From contig JAVBPY010000012.1 of NCBI GenBank assembly GCA_031549345.1, positions 1 to 64,000 on the forward strand: a DNA stretch of 64,000 bases, in the 5' to 3' direction. The notes beneath the pieces were generated by a model. The model was not told the origin of the DNA and searched no databases. It was given only the letters and a program-made list of their open reading frames with translations. This DNA comes from CASFRF01 sp031549345 (GTDB lineage Bacteria; Verrucomicrobiota; Lentisphaeria; Victivallales; Victivallaceae). Below, piece by piece: positions 40,657-51,000 of the stretch; position 1 is the stretch's first letter, and every line of letters starts with the position of its first letter. The position numbers and the translations under genes are program-made.

Positions 40657-42036
40657 ATGTTTTTTCTGGGACGGACCCTCATGTCGCCTGTGGAGTCATT
40701 CGGGCGGATTGCGGAAAAGGAGAAAGATCCGCTCACGAAACTGCTTTACTTCGGCGCGTCTTCCGCGATTCCCCTGGCGTTGATTGGCAACGCGCTGGGG
40801 TTCGGGTGCACATGGGAAGGGTTGCTCGTCGTCAGTGGTCTGCTGCTTGTTGTTCACATTCCGATGGCGCTTTTGCTGGTGAAACGCGACGACGTCGCGC
40901 GGAAACGGCTGAATGGGAAGTGGCTGTTCGATTTTCTCCTTTTCACCCTTGGTGCGCTCCTTGTAACCGGGGTGTTTCTGTGGCTGGCGGCCACCATGAG
41001 CGCGGGCGCGGCGGAGCTGAAAGCCTCCATGCCGGAAAAACTTACCCCCGGGAACATGTCCGGGGTGGCGCCGCGTTGGGGATTGATCTTCGGGTGCTTC
41101 GGGTGTTTGATCGGGGTATTGATTGTGCCGCTTTTTATCTCCCCGTTGTGGATGGGGGCGATCTTGAGCGTAATGGCGCTCCAGGGTAAAGAGGTTTCAA
41201 CGGGTTTCCTGGACATGGCGATGGGACATTTTGAAGGCGCGCTGGAGTCCTACTGTGAAACGAAGGAATGCAGCGGGGAAGATTTGTCGAAAGAGGATAT
41301 TATCTACCTCTGGCACGTCGCCGCAAGCCCGCTCGCTTTTTTCATGACCTGGATTATCCGGAACAATCTGGAGGGGGAAAAGCATAAAAAACATTTCGAT
41401 GCGGTGGAACAAGTGCGCTCCGGGAAATTGTCCGGCATTGATTTTGTGATGACGTACTGCGACGGGCAAATTTCCGAAGAGGATATTGCCCATGCGGGCC
41501 GTGAGTTCGCTAGACGGTACTACCAGTACTATTACGACGACTATTTCCCCTGGACGGGGGAGCACGGGAGCTCGGAAACCGGCCTGTACGTTGCCACGGA
41601 AGACGGCTACCGCGATTTTTCCCAAACGATCGATCAAAACTACCGGGCGTACCGGATCAGCCAGAAAGAATACGACGGCATGGAGGTTGCGGAGGAAATA
41701 AAAAACAGCCCACTGCGTGTCTGGGCTGACCGGGAGAACATCTCCGTTCCTTTGCTGACGGAATCGTACAACACCTATGCGGAAGCGTATGCGCAGGTTC
41801 TGGCCCTTGCCAGGTTGCCGGAGGTGGAGAGGGGCAACGCCTTCATCCGAATCATCCTTGTTTTCGTCCGTTCCTTCAATATTTTGGGGCGCTACAACGG
41901 ATTCATCGAAACGATGGAACGCGAAGAGCTTTACGAAATCGCCCTTTCCCTCTGGCGGCTCGCGCAGAAGGAATGTGCTCTGGATATGGATGAAAGCACC
42001 GTATCCGCCGCTTTCGATGAAGACCGTGAATGGTAA
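40657..42036 (+). CDS. Membrane protein of unknown function (459 aa)
   Basis: Start ATG 40657 with GGAGG seven bases upstream. Four transmembrane segments lie within residues ~28-170 (LLYFGASSAIPLALIGNALG; LLVVSGLLLVVHIPMALLLV; FDFLLFTLGALLVTGVFLWL; LIFGCFGCLIGVLIVPLFIS). Residues ~190-459 are soluble and acidic, with HFEGALESYCETKECSGEDL and a tyrosine-rich run (RRYYQYYYDDYFPW). I do not recognise the family. It is co-transcribed with the MmcQ/YjbR gene. Its stop codon is immediately followed by repeat copy B. Confidence 0.65.
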   Translation: MFFLGRTLMSPVESFGRIAEKEKDPLTKLLYFGASSAIPLALIGNALGFGCTWEGLLVVSGLLLVVHIPMALLLVKRDDVARKRLNGKWLFDFLLFTLGALLVTGVFLWLAATMSAGAAELKASMPEKLTPGNMSGVAPRWGLIFGCFGCLIGVLIVPLFISPLWMGAILSVMALQGKEVSTGFLDMAMGHFEGALESYCETKECSGEDLSKEDIIYLWHVAASPLAFFMTWIIRNNLEGEKHKKHFDAVEQVRSGKLSGIDFVMTYCDGQISEEDIAHAGREFARRYYQYYYDDYFPWTGEHGSSETGLYVATEDGYRDFSQTIDQNYRAYRISQKEYDGMEVAEEIKNSPLRVWADRENISVPLLTESYNTYAEAYAQVLALARLPEVERGNAFIRIILVFVRSFNILGRYNGFIETMEREELYEIALSLWRLAQKECALDMDESTVSAAFDEDREW

Positions 42037-42147
42037 TACCAACTCGCAATCATAAAGTTAGTAACTTCCTTGCTTTTGCTCGTTCAAGCTGAATTTGAAT
42101 GGCGCAATAGCGGCGTGAGTTACTAACCTTTAGATTGTGCGTTGGCA
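42037..42147. repeat. REP/MITE-like palindromic repeat, copy B (111 bp)
   Basis: The left arm TACCAACTCGCAATCATAAA pairs with the right arm AGATTGTGCGTTGGCA. It shares CTGAATTTGAATGGCGCAAT and TAGCGGCGTGAGTTACTAAC with copy C at 60431 but lacks the central hairpin. It starts right after the stop codon of the upstream gene. Confidence 0.78.
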
Positions 42148-42165
42148 TAATACAGGAGGTTTGCA

Positions 42166-42651
42166 ATGATTGTTTCTCTTTTCGCCTGTGCCGGGTGCAG
42201 TTTTCCCTTCCCCGGTACCTTGAGGGTTGTGCCGCAGTACAGCGCGGGACCGTACATCATCTGGGGTGCAATTCTCCTCGGCGTCATTGTCCTCTATGCG
42301 TGCGGTTTCCGCGTTGCGGGGGGGAATCCTAAAAAGAGGATGTACATCTGGCGCGGCACGGTTTTACTTACGGTTTCCTGGCTGCTTGGCCTTTTCATGC
42401 AAGATGAGAATTACGGGGTGATTCTTTGGAGCTACCTCTTTTTTATTCCCAACGCCCTTGCATTTTTGGTCGCGGATTTTCTTTGGGGGGTGATGTCGCC
42501 TCTATGGGGCATTGTACCGGCTTTCGTGTTGAATACAGGACTGTTTTACCTTATCTGCCGTGCGTACGGCGCCTATTGGATCACCCGGAAGGCGGCCGTT
42601 CCGCCGTCTTCGACAAAGGCCGGGAGTGGAGACTCCGATTCGCAATCATAA
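42166..42651 (+). CDS. Small membrane protein of unknown function (161 aa)
   Basis: Start ATG 42166, behind AGGAGG (42154-42159). Four hydrophobic segments are visible (~30-48, ~65-82, ~85-105, ~118-140; e.g. GPYIIWGAILLGVIVLYACG and LWGIVPAFVLNTGLFYLI). The C-terminal tail (SSTKAGSGDSDSQS) is hydrophilic, and its last codons come from a half copy of the palindromic repeat. No family recognised. Confidence 0.6.
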   Translation: MIVSLFACAGCSFPFPGTLRVVPQYSAGPYIIWGAILLGVIVLYACGFRVAGGNPKKRMYIWRGTVLLTVSWLLGLFMQDENYGVILWSYLFFIPNALAFLVADFLWGVMSPLWGIVPAFVLNTGLFYLICRAYGAYWITRKAAVPPSSTKAGSGDSDSQS

Positions 42652-42652
42652 G
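42637..42652. repeat. Half copy of the palindromic repeat (left arm only)
   Basis: GATTCGCAATCATAAG equals the left arm seen at 42043 and 60435 and gives the terminal Asp-Ser-Gln-Ser-stop of the gene it ends. No right arm follows, so it is a solo or decayed copy. Confidence 0.55.
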
Positions 42653-42662
42653 CCCTTGGCTT

Positions 42663-42686
42663 GCTTTCCGGTATTATTCCGGAAGC
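42663..42686. terminator. Hairpin between convergent genes
   Basis: TTCCGG (42666-42671), loop TATTATT and CCGGAA (42679-42684), extendable by GC/GC with a bulge. It has no U-tract, so it may be only a weak terminator for the membrane protein gene and the converging S24 repressor. Confidence 0.4.
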
Positions 42687-42701
42687 GTTGGAGATACCGG
42701 C

Positions 42702-43331
42702 TCAGTACGCTTTGGAGTCGAGCGTTTGCTCATCCCGCACGGATTCGATTACAATGTAAATGGCGCGGACAGCATCAAAGTTGAGCTTGGAGAACGCATA
42801 ACTTGCTCCGGAATCGTTGAGTGACCTCAGAAAAAACTCGTCTTCTGTTTCCGCGTAAATTTTAAAGACAATCTCAGAGTTTTTGAGTATTGCCACCACC
42901 CGCTGACCGTTGCCTGGCCGCGTATTCGGGCGGCAGAGCAACCGTGTTCCTGCCGGGTAGTGGGGAAGCATCGACTCACCGGCGACATCCAGAACAAAAT
43001 CACCCGGTCGCCCGCGCCGAAAGTATTGATAATCTTCGGCATTTGCGGCGGCATAGTCGGCAATCGGATAAATCGCTGTATTGACCGTTGCTGCCGCCGC
43101 AAGCGAAAGGACCGGGTAAGGGCCCGCATTTCTCAAATCCGGGAGCTTTACACTTGCGGCATAATCCGCAATAAGCCGATCAATGGCCCGTCGATTCTCC
43201 ACGGATATCTCTCCGCCGCGTTTCCAATTTGTGATGGTGTTGGCGGAAACTCCCAACATGCGGGCAAGTTCCCGTTGTGTCAGGTGTTCCTGATCCGCAT
43301 AGCGTACAAGTCGGTCAAACAATTCGTCCAC
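42702..43331 (-). CDS. HTH / S24 (LexA/CI-like) repressor
   Basis: This 209-aa protein starts at GTG 43331 (VDELFDRLVRYADQ), six bases after GGAGG. Residues ~5-60 are an HTH_3-type helix-turn-helix (LTQRELARMLGVSANTITNW). Residues ~105-205 are an S24 peptidase-like domain: DFVLDVAGESMLPHYPAGTR with the catalytic Ser, and NSEIVFKIY with the catalytic Lys. Proteins of this type repress phage or SOS genes and are inactivated by RecA-stimulated self-cleavage. It diverges from a small gene across a region with two inverted repeats, which are its likely operators. No other phage genes are nearby. Confidence 0.87.
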   Translation of the reverse strand: MDELFDRLVRYADQEHLTQRELARMLGVSANTITNWKRGGEISVENRRAIDRLIADYAASVKLPDLRNAGPYPVLSLAAAATVNTAIYPIADYAAANAEDYQYFRRGRPGDFVLDVAGESMLPHYPAGTRLLCRPNTRPGNGQRVVAILKNSEIVFKIYAETEDEFFLRSLNDSGASYAFSKLNFDAVRAIYIVIESVRDEQTLDSKAY

Positions 43332-43415
43332 AATAATCCTCCGCCCATAAGATAACCCGTCCGCGCACAAAAAACAATGCAAAATCTAAAAACCATTTCC
43401 AAAAAATACAAATTC

Positions 43416-43480
43416 AATCAAAATGTGATTTGATTTTGTTTTAATTGTGATTATATTGTTATCGTAGTACCAATATAATC
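43416..43480. promoter_or_regulatory. Two inverted repeats in the divergent region of the S24 repressor
   Basis: AATCAAA / TTTGATT (43416-43422, 43429-43435) and GATTATATTG / CAATATAATC (43449-43458, 43471-43480, perfect 10 bp). The second contains TATAAT (43474-43479), a -10 for the rightward gene. Both are probable operators. Confidence 0.6.
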
Positions 43481-43483
43481 GCA

Positions 43484-43693
43484 ATGAGATGGACAATGGA
43501 AACAGAAAAAATGTGGAAAAGCGACAAATTTCAACCGAAAATATCGGATGCAAGTCGCGCATTGCGCCGTCGATTTTTCGAAATCATCCGGCAGTCGGAA
43601 ATGAATCGCGATGCTGTCGCGCGCAAAATTTTTGAGACAGGATTGACTGTTCTTGAAAAATCGTTCGCCGATAAAAAATCTCCTATAAATTAA
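43484..43693 (+). CDS. Small hypothetical protein (65-69 aa) divergent from the repressor
   Basis: The start may be ATG 43484 or ATG 43496 (METEKMWKSDKF); no Shine-Dalgarno is visible. The protein is basic and helical (ALRRRFFEIIRQSEMNRDAV, then ARKIFETGLTVLEKSF). This could be a small DNA-binding or regulatory protein, but I recognise no motif. The -10 hexamer sits inside the presumed repressor operator, so the S24 repressor probably controls it. It lies 10 bases before the GT39-like gene. Confidence 0.5.
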   Translation: MRWTMETEKMWKSDKFQPKISDASRALRRRFFEIIRQSEMNRDAVARKIFETGLTVLEKSFADKKSPIN

Positions 43694-43703
43694 GATACGG
43701 CAT

Positions 43704-45296
43704 ATGAAATTGAAGGAAATAGAAAAGAAATTCGCTAAAATATTTGGAATGTTGGTTGCAGCGCGGAAGAACGTTCTGCCAAAGATTATGGACGATGGCT
43801 TTCCGGCGGAACAGGAAAAGTATTTTGCCTGCATTGGCTATTGGTTGGCTTTACTGATTGCTCTGGCGTCTCTGGCAATTTATTTATTCTTCGGGTATGA
43901 AGCCGGGGCGGACGTGCTTAAAAGTTACGCCTATCTGGCACAGGAGTTTAGGCATGGGAATTGGGAGCACTTTCTGAATCCGAATCTGCCGCTTTTATTG
44001 CCGTTTTGCGCGGGAGGTCTCTGCTCCATCTTTCCACTCGAGCCGGTTTTCGCCTGTGTTCTTGTCGCCGGATGTTGTTATATCGCCACGATTCCCTTCC
44101 TCTATCGGTTGCTGAAGTCGTTGCTGGGGGATAAATTTCGCTCATCTCTCGGCGTGCTTCTTTTCGCCTGTGCGCCGCAGCTTATGCGTTTTTCGTGCGC
44201 CGGATGGGTGGAAACGGGAAGAACCTTCTTCATTGTCGCAATCATTGCCCTGACACTCGAATACGCCGGGCAGATGCGTTGGCGCATTGCCGTTGCGCTC
44301 GGCGTCCTTTACGGTTGCCTTTGTCTGGTGCGGGGGGAGGGGATTTTCTTTGCGTTTCTTTTGGGGGGCTGGGGGATCGTTCTTCATATCCAACGCACGT
44401 CTTTTCAGAAACGGGGCATCGGGGCGTTATTGGGAATCGCCCTTGTCGCAATCGTTTGTCTGATTATCCTTCTACCGCGCGCCTGGATCAATTATCGGCA
44501 GGCAGGCATTTTTCTCCCCGACCAGCGGATCGCCCGGATTTTCTCGAAGATTTTCGGTATTTCGCCGGAGTCCGGCGGCAGTGTCGGTTTGACGCATGAT
44601 TATTTTACTTTTCCGCTCTCGTCCGTCATTGGGGATTTTATTGACGGAACTGAGCTCGGCTATCTTCTTTTGGGGGTGGTAGGCATTTTCTATCTGATTG
44701 TTTCCAAACGTTGGCGCGCTGAATATTATTATTTTCTTCTTCTGGTGATGCTTAATTTCTTCGGTTGTTTGAATACGGTTTCGCAGCACAGATATTTCAC
44801 ACTCAATGTTCCGCTTCTTATGCCCTTCATCGTATCCGGCGTTGATTTTATCTTTCGCCTTCTCCGGCGGCCCGCCGCGTTGCGGCGCTGGACAACGCCG
44901 CTTTTTTACGTAATTCTCGCTTTGACGGTGTGCTTTGAATTTGTCAAGGGCATCAGTTATGCGACCCGTGGATTTCCTCTTGCCCGCGAAATTGGGAACT
45001 ATTTGAAAACACACGCTGAAGAACTTTGGGAAACTCCGGAGCGGCCGACGATTTATTCGGGAGCCTTCGCCGCAACGGCTTATTCCGATTATAAGGTGGC
45101 TAACCGCTACTTGGTGGATCTCGGGGATCTGGACGTTTCGGATGCCTTCGATGGCGCGGTCTTCTGGGCGGGCAACCATAAGGGACCGCTGAAGAGGACG
45201 CCGCGGGAGGACACCATCCGTCTCCGTACCGACTTTGAGCTAATTCCCCACGCGTACAGTCGCTACATCACCATTTACAGAAAGAAGAAGCAATGA
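43704..45296 (+). CDS. GT39-like membrane glycosyltransferase
   Basis: This is a 530-aa protein. After a ~50-residue cytoplasmic start there are about ten transmembrane segments beginning YWLALLIALASLAIYLFFG. The first external loop has an acidic residue before YAYLAQEFRHGNW, and CLCLVRGEGIFFAFLLGGW carries the Arg-Glu-Gly motif of PMT_2/GT39 proteins. A C-terminal soluble part (~420-530) includes AATAYSDYKVANRYLVDLGD. It likely transfers sugars from a polyprenyl phosphate that the following GT2-GtrA protein could make and flip; the four-base overlap between the two genes supports this. Confidence 0.75.
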   Translation: MKLKEIEKKFAKIFGMLVAARKNVLPKIMDDGFPAEQEKYFACIGYWLALLIALASLAIYLFFGYEAGADVLKSYAYLAQEFRHGNWEHFLNPNLPLLLPFCAGGLCSIFPLEPVFACVLVAGCCYIATIPFLYRLLKSLLGDKFRSSLGVLLFACAPQLMRFSCAGWVETGRTFFIVAIIALTLEYAGQMRWRIAVALGVLYGCLCLVRGEGIFFAFLLGGWGIVLHIQRTSFQKRGIGALLGIALVAIVCLIILLPRAWINYRQAGIFLPDQRIARIFSKIFGISPESGGSVGLTHDYFTFPLSSVIGDFIDGTELGYLLLGVVGIFYLIVSKRWRAEYYYFLLLVMLNFFGCLNTVSQHRYFTLNVPLLMPFIVSGVDFIFRLLRRPAALRRWTTPLFYVILALTVCFEFVKGISYATRGFPLAREIGNYLKTHAEELWETPERPTIYSGAFAATAYSDYKVANRYLVDLGDLDVSDAFDGAVFWAGNHKGPLKRTPREDTIRLRTDFELIPHAYSRYITIYRKKKQ

Positions 45297-46360
45297 CCCA
45301 TTCCAGTTCCTTTTTGCCGGTGTGTGGAGTGATTCCGGCGTATAAGCCGGAGCCGAAGCTCTGCGACCTTGTCGACGAAGTCCTCTGCGTTGTCGGCTTG
45401 GAGCATCTTGTAATTGTTGACGATGCCAGCGGTGGGGCTTACGCCGGAATTTTTGCCGAATTGGCCCGAAGACCGAGAGTAACGGTCTTGCACCACGCGG
45501 TGAATCAGGGTACGGGTGGAGGCCTCAAGATCGCCTTTAATCACATCCTTACAAATTGGCCGGAAACGAAAGGAATTGTGACTTTCGATGCAGACGGGCA
45601 GCACCTTCCCGCCGATGTTCAAAAAGTGGTCGCCGCTTTCTGTGAAACGCCCGATAAGCTGGTCCTCGGCGTCCGTGATTTTCACGATGGGGCGATAAAG
45701 GTTCCTCTGCGGAGCAAAGTGGGGAATCGGATGACGGAGCTGATTTTTACAGCTTTTACCGGCATTTATCTCAAAGATACGCAGACCGGATTGCGCTGTT
45801 ACAGTACGGCCATGGCGCGCAAATGCCTGACGATTTTGCGGAACCGTTACGAATTCCAGCTGGAGGCGTTGTTGACTTGTGCTCGCGAATGGAAATTTTG
45901 CCAGATTCCGATCGAAACGATCTATGAAGACGGCAACCGCTGTTCGCACTTCAATCCGCTGATTGATTCCATCCGCATATATCTTGTTTTTTTGCGTTTT
46001 ATGGGCGCGGTCTTGTTCTGTACGTTTGTTGATTATCTGATTTTTTCGCTGCTCCTGTGGATGAACGTCACGATTTTCAGCGGTTTGCTGGTTGCGCGGG
46101 TATCGAGTGTTTCATTGAACTTCTTTTTGGCACGCAATAAGGTATTTCAATCGCACGGCGACATTATTCCACAGGTGTGCAAGTTTATTTCGCTGGCAGT
46201 TTTTCTATTCACTGTTTCGTATTACTCGATTTTATTCCTGAAGAATAATTTCGGTTGGCCGCCGCTGCTTTCAAAGGTGGCGGTGGAGACGATGTTGTTT
46301 TTCCTGAGTTTTTTGGCGCAGAATCTTCTGATTTTCGCCGATCGGCCTTTGGGACGCTGA
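45293..46360 (+). CDS. GT2 glycosyltransferase fused to a GtrA-like membrane domain
   Basis: This is a 355-aa protein. Residues ~8-225 are a GT2 domain of the dolichyl-phosphate-mannose-synthase type: VIPAYKP, VDDASGG, NQGTGGGLKIAF and TFDADGQH (the DXD-type metal site), then KVGNRMTELIFT and DTQTGLRCYS. Residues ~232-350 hold four transmembrane segments of the GtrA type (CTFVDYLIFSLLLW, SSVSLNFFLARNKVF, ISLAVFLFTVSYYSILFL). It would build a polyprenyl-phosphate sugar and place it across the membrane for the upstream GT39-like enzyme. Start ATG overlaps the upstream stop (ATGA). Confidence 0.9.
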   Translation: MTHSSSFLPVCGVIPAYKPEPKLCDLVDEVLCVVGLEHLVIVDDASGGAYAGIFAELARRPRVTVLHHAVNQGTGGGLKIAFNHILTNWPETKGIVTFDADGQHLPADVQKVVAAFCETPDKLVLGVRDFHDGAIKVPLRSKVGNRMTELIFTAFTGIYLKDTQTGLRCYSTAMARKCLTILRNRYEFQLEALLTCAREWKFCQIPIETIYEDGNRCSHFNPLIDSIRIYLVFLRFMGAVLFCTFVDYLIFSLLLWMNVTIFSGLLVARVSSVSLNFFLARNKVFQSHGDIIPQVCKFISLAVFLFTVSYYSILFLKNNFGWPPLLSKVAVETMLFFLSFLAQNLLIFADRPLGR

Positions 46361-46364
46361 TGTT

Positions 46365-47096
46365 TTATCGCCCCGGAGCATCCGAGAGGATGCCGTTGAT
46401 TTTGGCCGCCAGCAAGGAACATTCGAAGAGCAGGGCATCCAGGCTGCGCGGCATCGGCTCCAAACCGGAGAAGGCCAATCCGTAAACTTGGTTTTTGTGG
46501 CGGATGGGCATGCATACGTTGACGTCGTTGCGACCGGTTTCGGGCGCATGCCGGATAAACACCGAATAGCCGCTTCGGGCGATGTGTTGCAACTCCTCGC
46601 GGGTGATGACGGATTTTTGAGGGTTGTGATTCAAGCGTTCAATTGCCCGGTCCTCTTCCTCGGTCAGCGCCAGAATCAGCCGCGCGATATTGGATACGCT
46701 GAAGGGCGAACGGTAAGGAATACCCTTTCTTTCCAAGTCCGAACCGCCGTAGCTGCGGTACAAATACAGCACGCTTTCGCCGAATATTCCCCCCAGTGCC
46801 ACGCCGACGCCGAGTTCGCGGTGTTTGTCTTCCAGCATCCGGAAAATTCCGTGGGTCAGGAAGGAGTGGCTCAGTGCATTTTGCCCGAGCGCGACCATCC
46901 CCAGCGCGGGCTCAAACGTCCGGTAGCTGCTTTTGGCAACATAGCCTGCTTGAACAAGATCCTGCAGAATCCTGCTCAGCGTGCTGCGCCCGATTCCAAG
47001 TTGTTCGCCGAGCTCCTTCAAGGCGACCGGCTCTTTCGAGCCGGCGACCGCCTGAAGAACGCGCAACGCCTTGTCCAATATTTTGTTCTGCGCCAT
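46365..47096 (-). CDS. IclR-family transcriptional regulator
   Basis: This 243-aa regulator starts at ATG 47096 (MAQNKILDKALRVLQAVAGS) behind AGGAG. Residues ~5-65 are the IclR winged helix (LGIGRSTLSRILQDL). Residues ~80-240 are the effector-binding domain (GVGVALGGIFGESVLYLYRS; SGYSVFIRHAPETGRNDVNV). It diverges from a pseudopilin gene and two giant secreted proteins, so control of that operon by a sugar-derived ligand is likely. Gene end is four bases from the converging GT2-GtrA gene. Confidence 0.92.
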   Translation of the reverse strand: MAQNKILDKALRVLQAVAGSKEPVALKELGEQLGIGRSTLSRILQDLVQAGYVAKSSYRTFEPALGMVALGQNALSHSFLTHGIFRMLEDKHRELGVGVALGGIFGESVLYLYRSYGGSDLERKGIPYRSPFSVSNIARLILALTEEEDRAIERLNHNPQKSVITREELQHIARSGYSVFIRHAPETGRNDVNVCMPIRHKNQVYGLAFSGLEPMPRSLDALLFECSLLAAKINGILSDAPGR

Positions 47097-47117
47097 CGTA
47101 TTTCTCCTGTTGCAGTG

Positions 47118-47145
47118 AATATAATCCCGGAAACAGGCGATACAA
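47118..47145 (-). promoter_or_regulatory. Promoter for the IclR-type regulator
   Basis: On the minus strand TTGTAT (47140-47145), 16-bp spacer, TATATT (47118-47123), about 22 bases before the start codon. Confidence 0.6.
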
Positions 47146-47224
47146 AGCGTTTTGTGTGTTTTTCGTTTAAAATCCCGCATATAGGGATTATTTCAATGCA
47201 TCCTCCAAAAACAAGATTTAATCC

Positions 47225-47253
47225 TTGCATTTGCCCGGCAATTCTTTTATAAT
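47225..47253 (+). promoter_or_regulatory. Sigma70-type promoter for the pseudopilin/giant-protein operon
   Basis: TTGCAT (47225-47230), 17-bp spacer and a perfect TATAAT (47248-47253). The transcript would begin about 20 bases before the GGAGGG ribosome site of the pseudopilin. Confidence 0.78.
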
Positions 47254-47281
47254 AATCATGGAACCAAACCGGAGGGAACCT

Positions 47282-48051
<770 letters not shown>

Positions 48052-48055
<4 letters not shown>

Positions 48056-51000
48056 GAAGGGTGTTGCCGGTACTGGCGTTGTTTGTGTTCCCTTTGGTGT
48101 TGGTGGCGGGAGGGAAGTTCGACAATCCGTTGAAACCCGCCCTGCTGGACCCGGAAAAAAGCGCCGAGGAACCCGCGATGTTCAGCGCGCGCGAACGCCA
48201 GGTACGGTGGCACAATATTTTTCAGGACGGCCAGCCCTGCTGGGTGGGCGAAACATGGCGCACCAAGCCGGAAGAGGACCGCAACGTTCCCCATCGCCTT
48301 CTTCTCCGTTTCCGGCAGCCGTTCAAAATCGGGACATTGATCGCTTTCGGCGGCGACCGGAACCCGAATCCGTTCCGGGTGGAGGGGAGCCGTGAAGCAC
48401 CCGGGAGCGTGGCGGTAGTCCCGTTCGGTCGCCTGGTAACGGAAGTGGTGTTCACCGGCGTGGATTTGCCGATGCGGACATTGGTCAATTGGGGAAGCCG
48501 CAAACAATTGGAACGGCCGATTGAGTCGTACCAATTGGAGATTGCCGGAATCTATGCTTTGCCGGAGATACGTGTCAACCTTGCTCCAGCAGCCACTCCC
48601 CGTGTTTCCGGCTTCAGCAGCCGCAACGCCGCGTTCGCCGCCCGCAACCGGGCCGCGGGGCTGAACGACATGGACAGCAACATTCACTGGCGGAGCCAGA
48701 AGCTGAAGGCCGGAGAAACGGCGGAGGCGGCGCTTGAATTTCCGCAGCCGGTCAAATTGCGCGAGTTGGCGCTGTACGTGGGCGGCGAAGAATACGGCGA
48801 CCGGCCGCGCCTTGCGCGGGTGTTCGCCACCGATGGAAACGGCAAGGAGAACGCCTTCGGAACGATCGACGTTTTTCCCGAGCATGACCGTACCGGCGAC
48901 CGTTTTTTTCTTTTGTCCAATCCGGCGCCGGAAAAACCGTTGAAATCGATCCGGCTGGAACTTACGCCGCGCGGCGATTGCGTGGCCGTCGGCGAGATTC
49001 TGGCACTGGCCGCGCCCGGCGACAATCCCAAACTTACTCCGGGCGGTCCAAGAGAATTTACACTGGCGTTTCCGGTGGAGCAATCCGGCGCGGTGTTTGC
49101 TTCAGGGCAAATTCTCGACGAAAAGGGAAACTTTGTTCGGCATCTCGCGCCGGTTGCGGGGAAGGGGGCGTTCTCCTTAACGTGGGACGGACTGGATGAT
49201 GAAGGGAAAATCGTTCCTCCCGGCAACTATACATTGCACGGCGCGACGCGCGGCGCGTTGCGCGCCGAGTACGAATCCACGCCGTACAACGCCGGAAATC
49301 CTCCCTGGGTAACGCCTTCGCGGCGCGGCGGCTGGCTCTCCGACCATGCCGCGCCTTGCGCGGTCGAAGTGCTGGACGATCGAATTTGGGTGGGAGCGCC
49401 CTACGCCGAGTGTGCCGACACCATCATGGAGCTTGACGGGGACGGACGCAAACTCTGGGGCGTGCGTTGGCTCAATCTCGGCGGAGCGTCTTTTCTTCGC
49501 GCTTATGGCGGCAGGATGTATGTTGCTTCCGGCGGTGCGTGGCTCGGTTCCAAAACCGTGATTTCGGAAGTGGACCCGGCAACGCACGAATTCCGCACGC
49601 TTCTTCAACGCGACTACCCGGTTACGCTGGAAAAGAAGGAGCGGTTTCATCGTAGGATTTTGACCGGATTCGCCGCGGGGGAAAACCGCCTGCTTCTCGC
49701 TTACGGCGAGTTCAACAAGGTTGAAGTGTTCGATTTTTCGGGCAAGCTTCTGCGGACGCTGGAGGTGCAACAACCAGGGGCGATGCGCATTGACCCCAAT
49801 GGAACAACGTATATTTTCAGCGGAAGCCGATTGTGTACAATCGATCTGGAAACAGGGAAAACAACGCCGGTGATCGCCGCCGGATTGATCGAGCCGCGCG
49901 ATTTTTCAGTGTTTTCGGATGGGTTTCTTGTTGCCGACTATGGTGCCAATCAGGTCAAACTTTTCGACCGTGCCGGGAAGTTTATCCGCTCTTGCGGAAG
50001 CGGCGAACCGCGCAGTGTCGGAAACTTCAGGAAAGAAATTCTCCACGCCCCGTCCTCCGCCGCGTTGCTGAAAGGTGAAATATGGGTTGCCGAGTCATCG
50101 CTTCGTCCCAAGCGGATCAGCGTATGGGATGGCGCCAGTGGGGCCTTCAAACGCGACTATCTCGGCCCCGGCCGTTACGAATCCGGGGGGTGGCTTGATC
50201 TTGCCGACAGCAATGTCTATTTTGCCGAAGGGATGATCTTTCGCCGGAAGGACATAAAAGCACCGTGGGAGCTTGAAAGTGTGTACCTCGACGAAAAGAA
50301 CCCGACGGTGCAGCTGCTGCTCGACAACCGCCTGGGGCCGGAGCGGCCATTGCGACGCGACGGCAGGCTGTATCTTGCCCGTGACCGACACTGGGACATT
50401 CCCGCCTACTGGTATGGTGAAATTCGCGCGGATAAAATTCTTTACCCTTGTGCCGCCCTCGGCAGCGGGAAGTTGGTTCGCCGCATGTTTGCCGATTTTC
50501 CGGAAAAATCGACTTTCCTGTGGATGGACGACAACGGCGACGGCCGGATGGATCGCGCCGAAGTTCGGGAGTTGCCCGGGGAGTTCACCGGCCTTCTGTG
50601 GTCTGCCCGCATGGGCGACGATCTTAGTTTTAACTGGGTTCGCAACCGAAACGAGCTCTGCCGTTTGAAAGTTCCCTACGATCCGGCGAAAATCGAAGTA
50701 TTGACCGCGTTGGCTGGGCGAAGCGCTCCTGTCGCCATTGCCCCGCTGAGCGATCATTCCATGTTGGTCAACCGCGCTCCGTTTTTAGAGGCGTTCGAAG
50801 AGGGCAAGGTCCGCTGGCGCTATCCGAATTTGTTCCCCGGCAACAGCCACGCAAGTCCTCTGCCGCAGGAGGGGGAAATCCAGCATACGCTGAATGTCGA
50901 GGGGGTGGTGGCGCTCCCCGGTTTCGGTTCGGTTTTTCTCCTGAACTCCAACAAAGGGCTGCGCCATTTATTCAGCACCGATGGGGTATACCTTGGGCGT

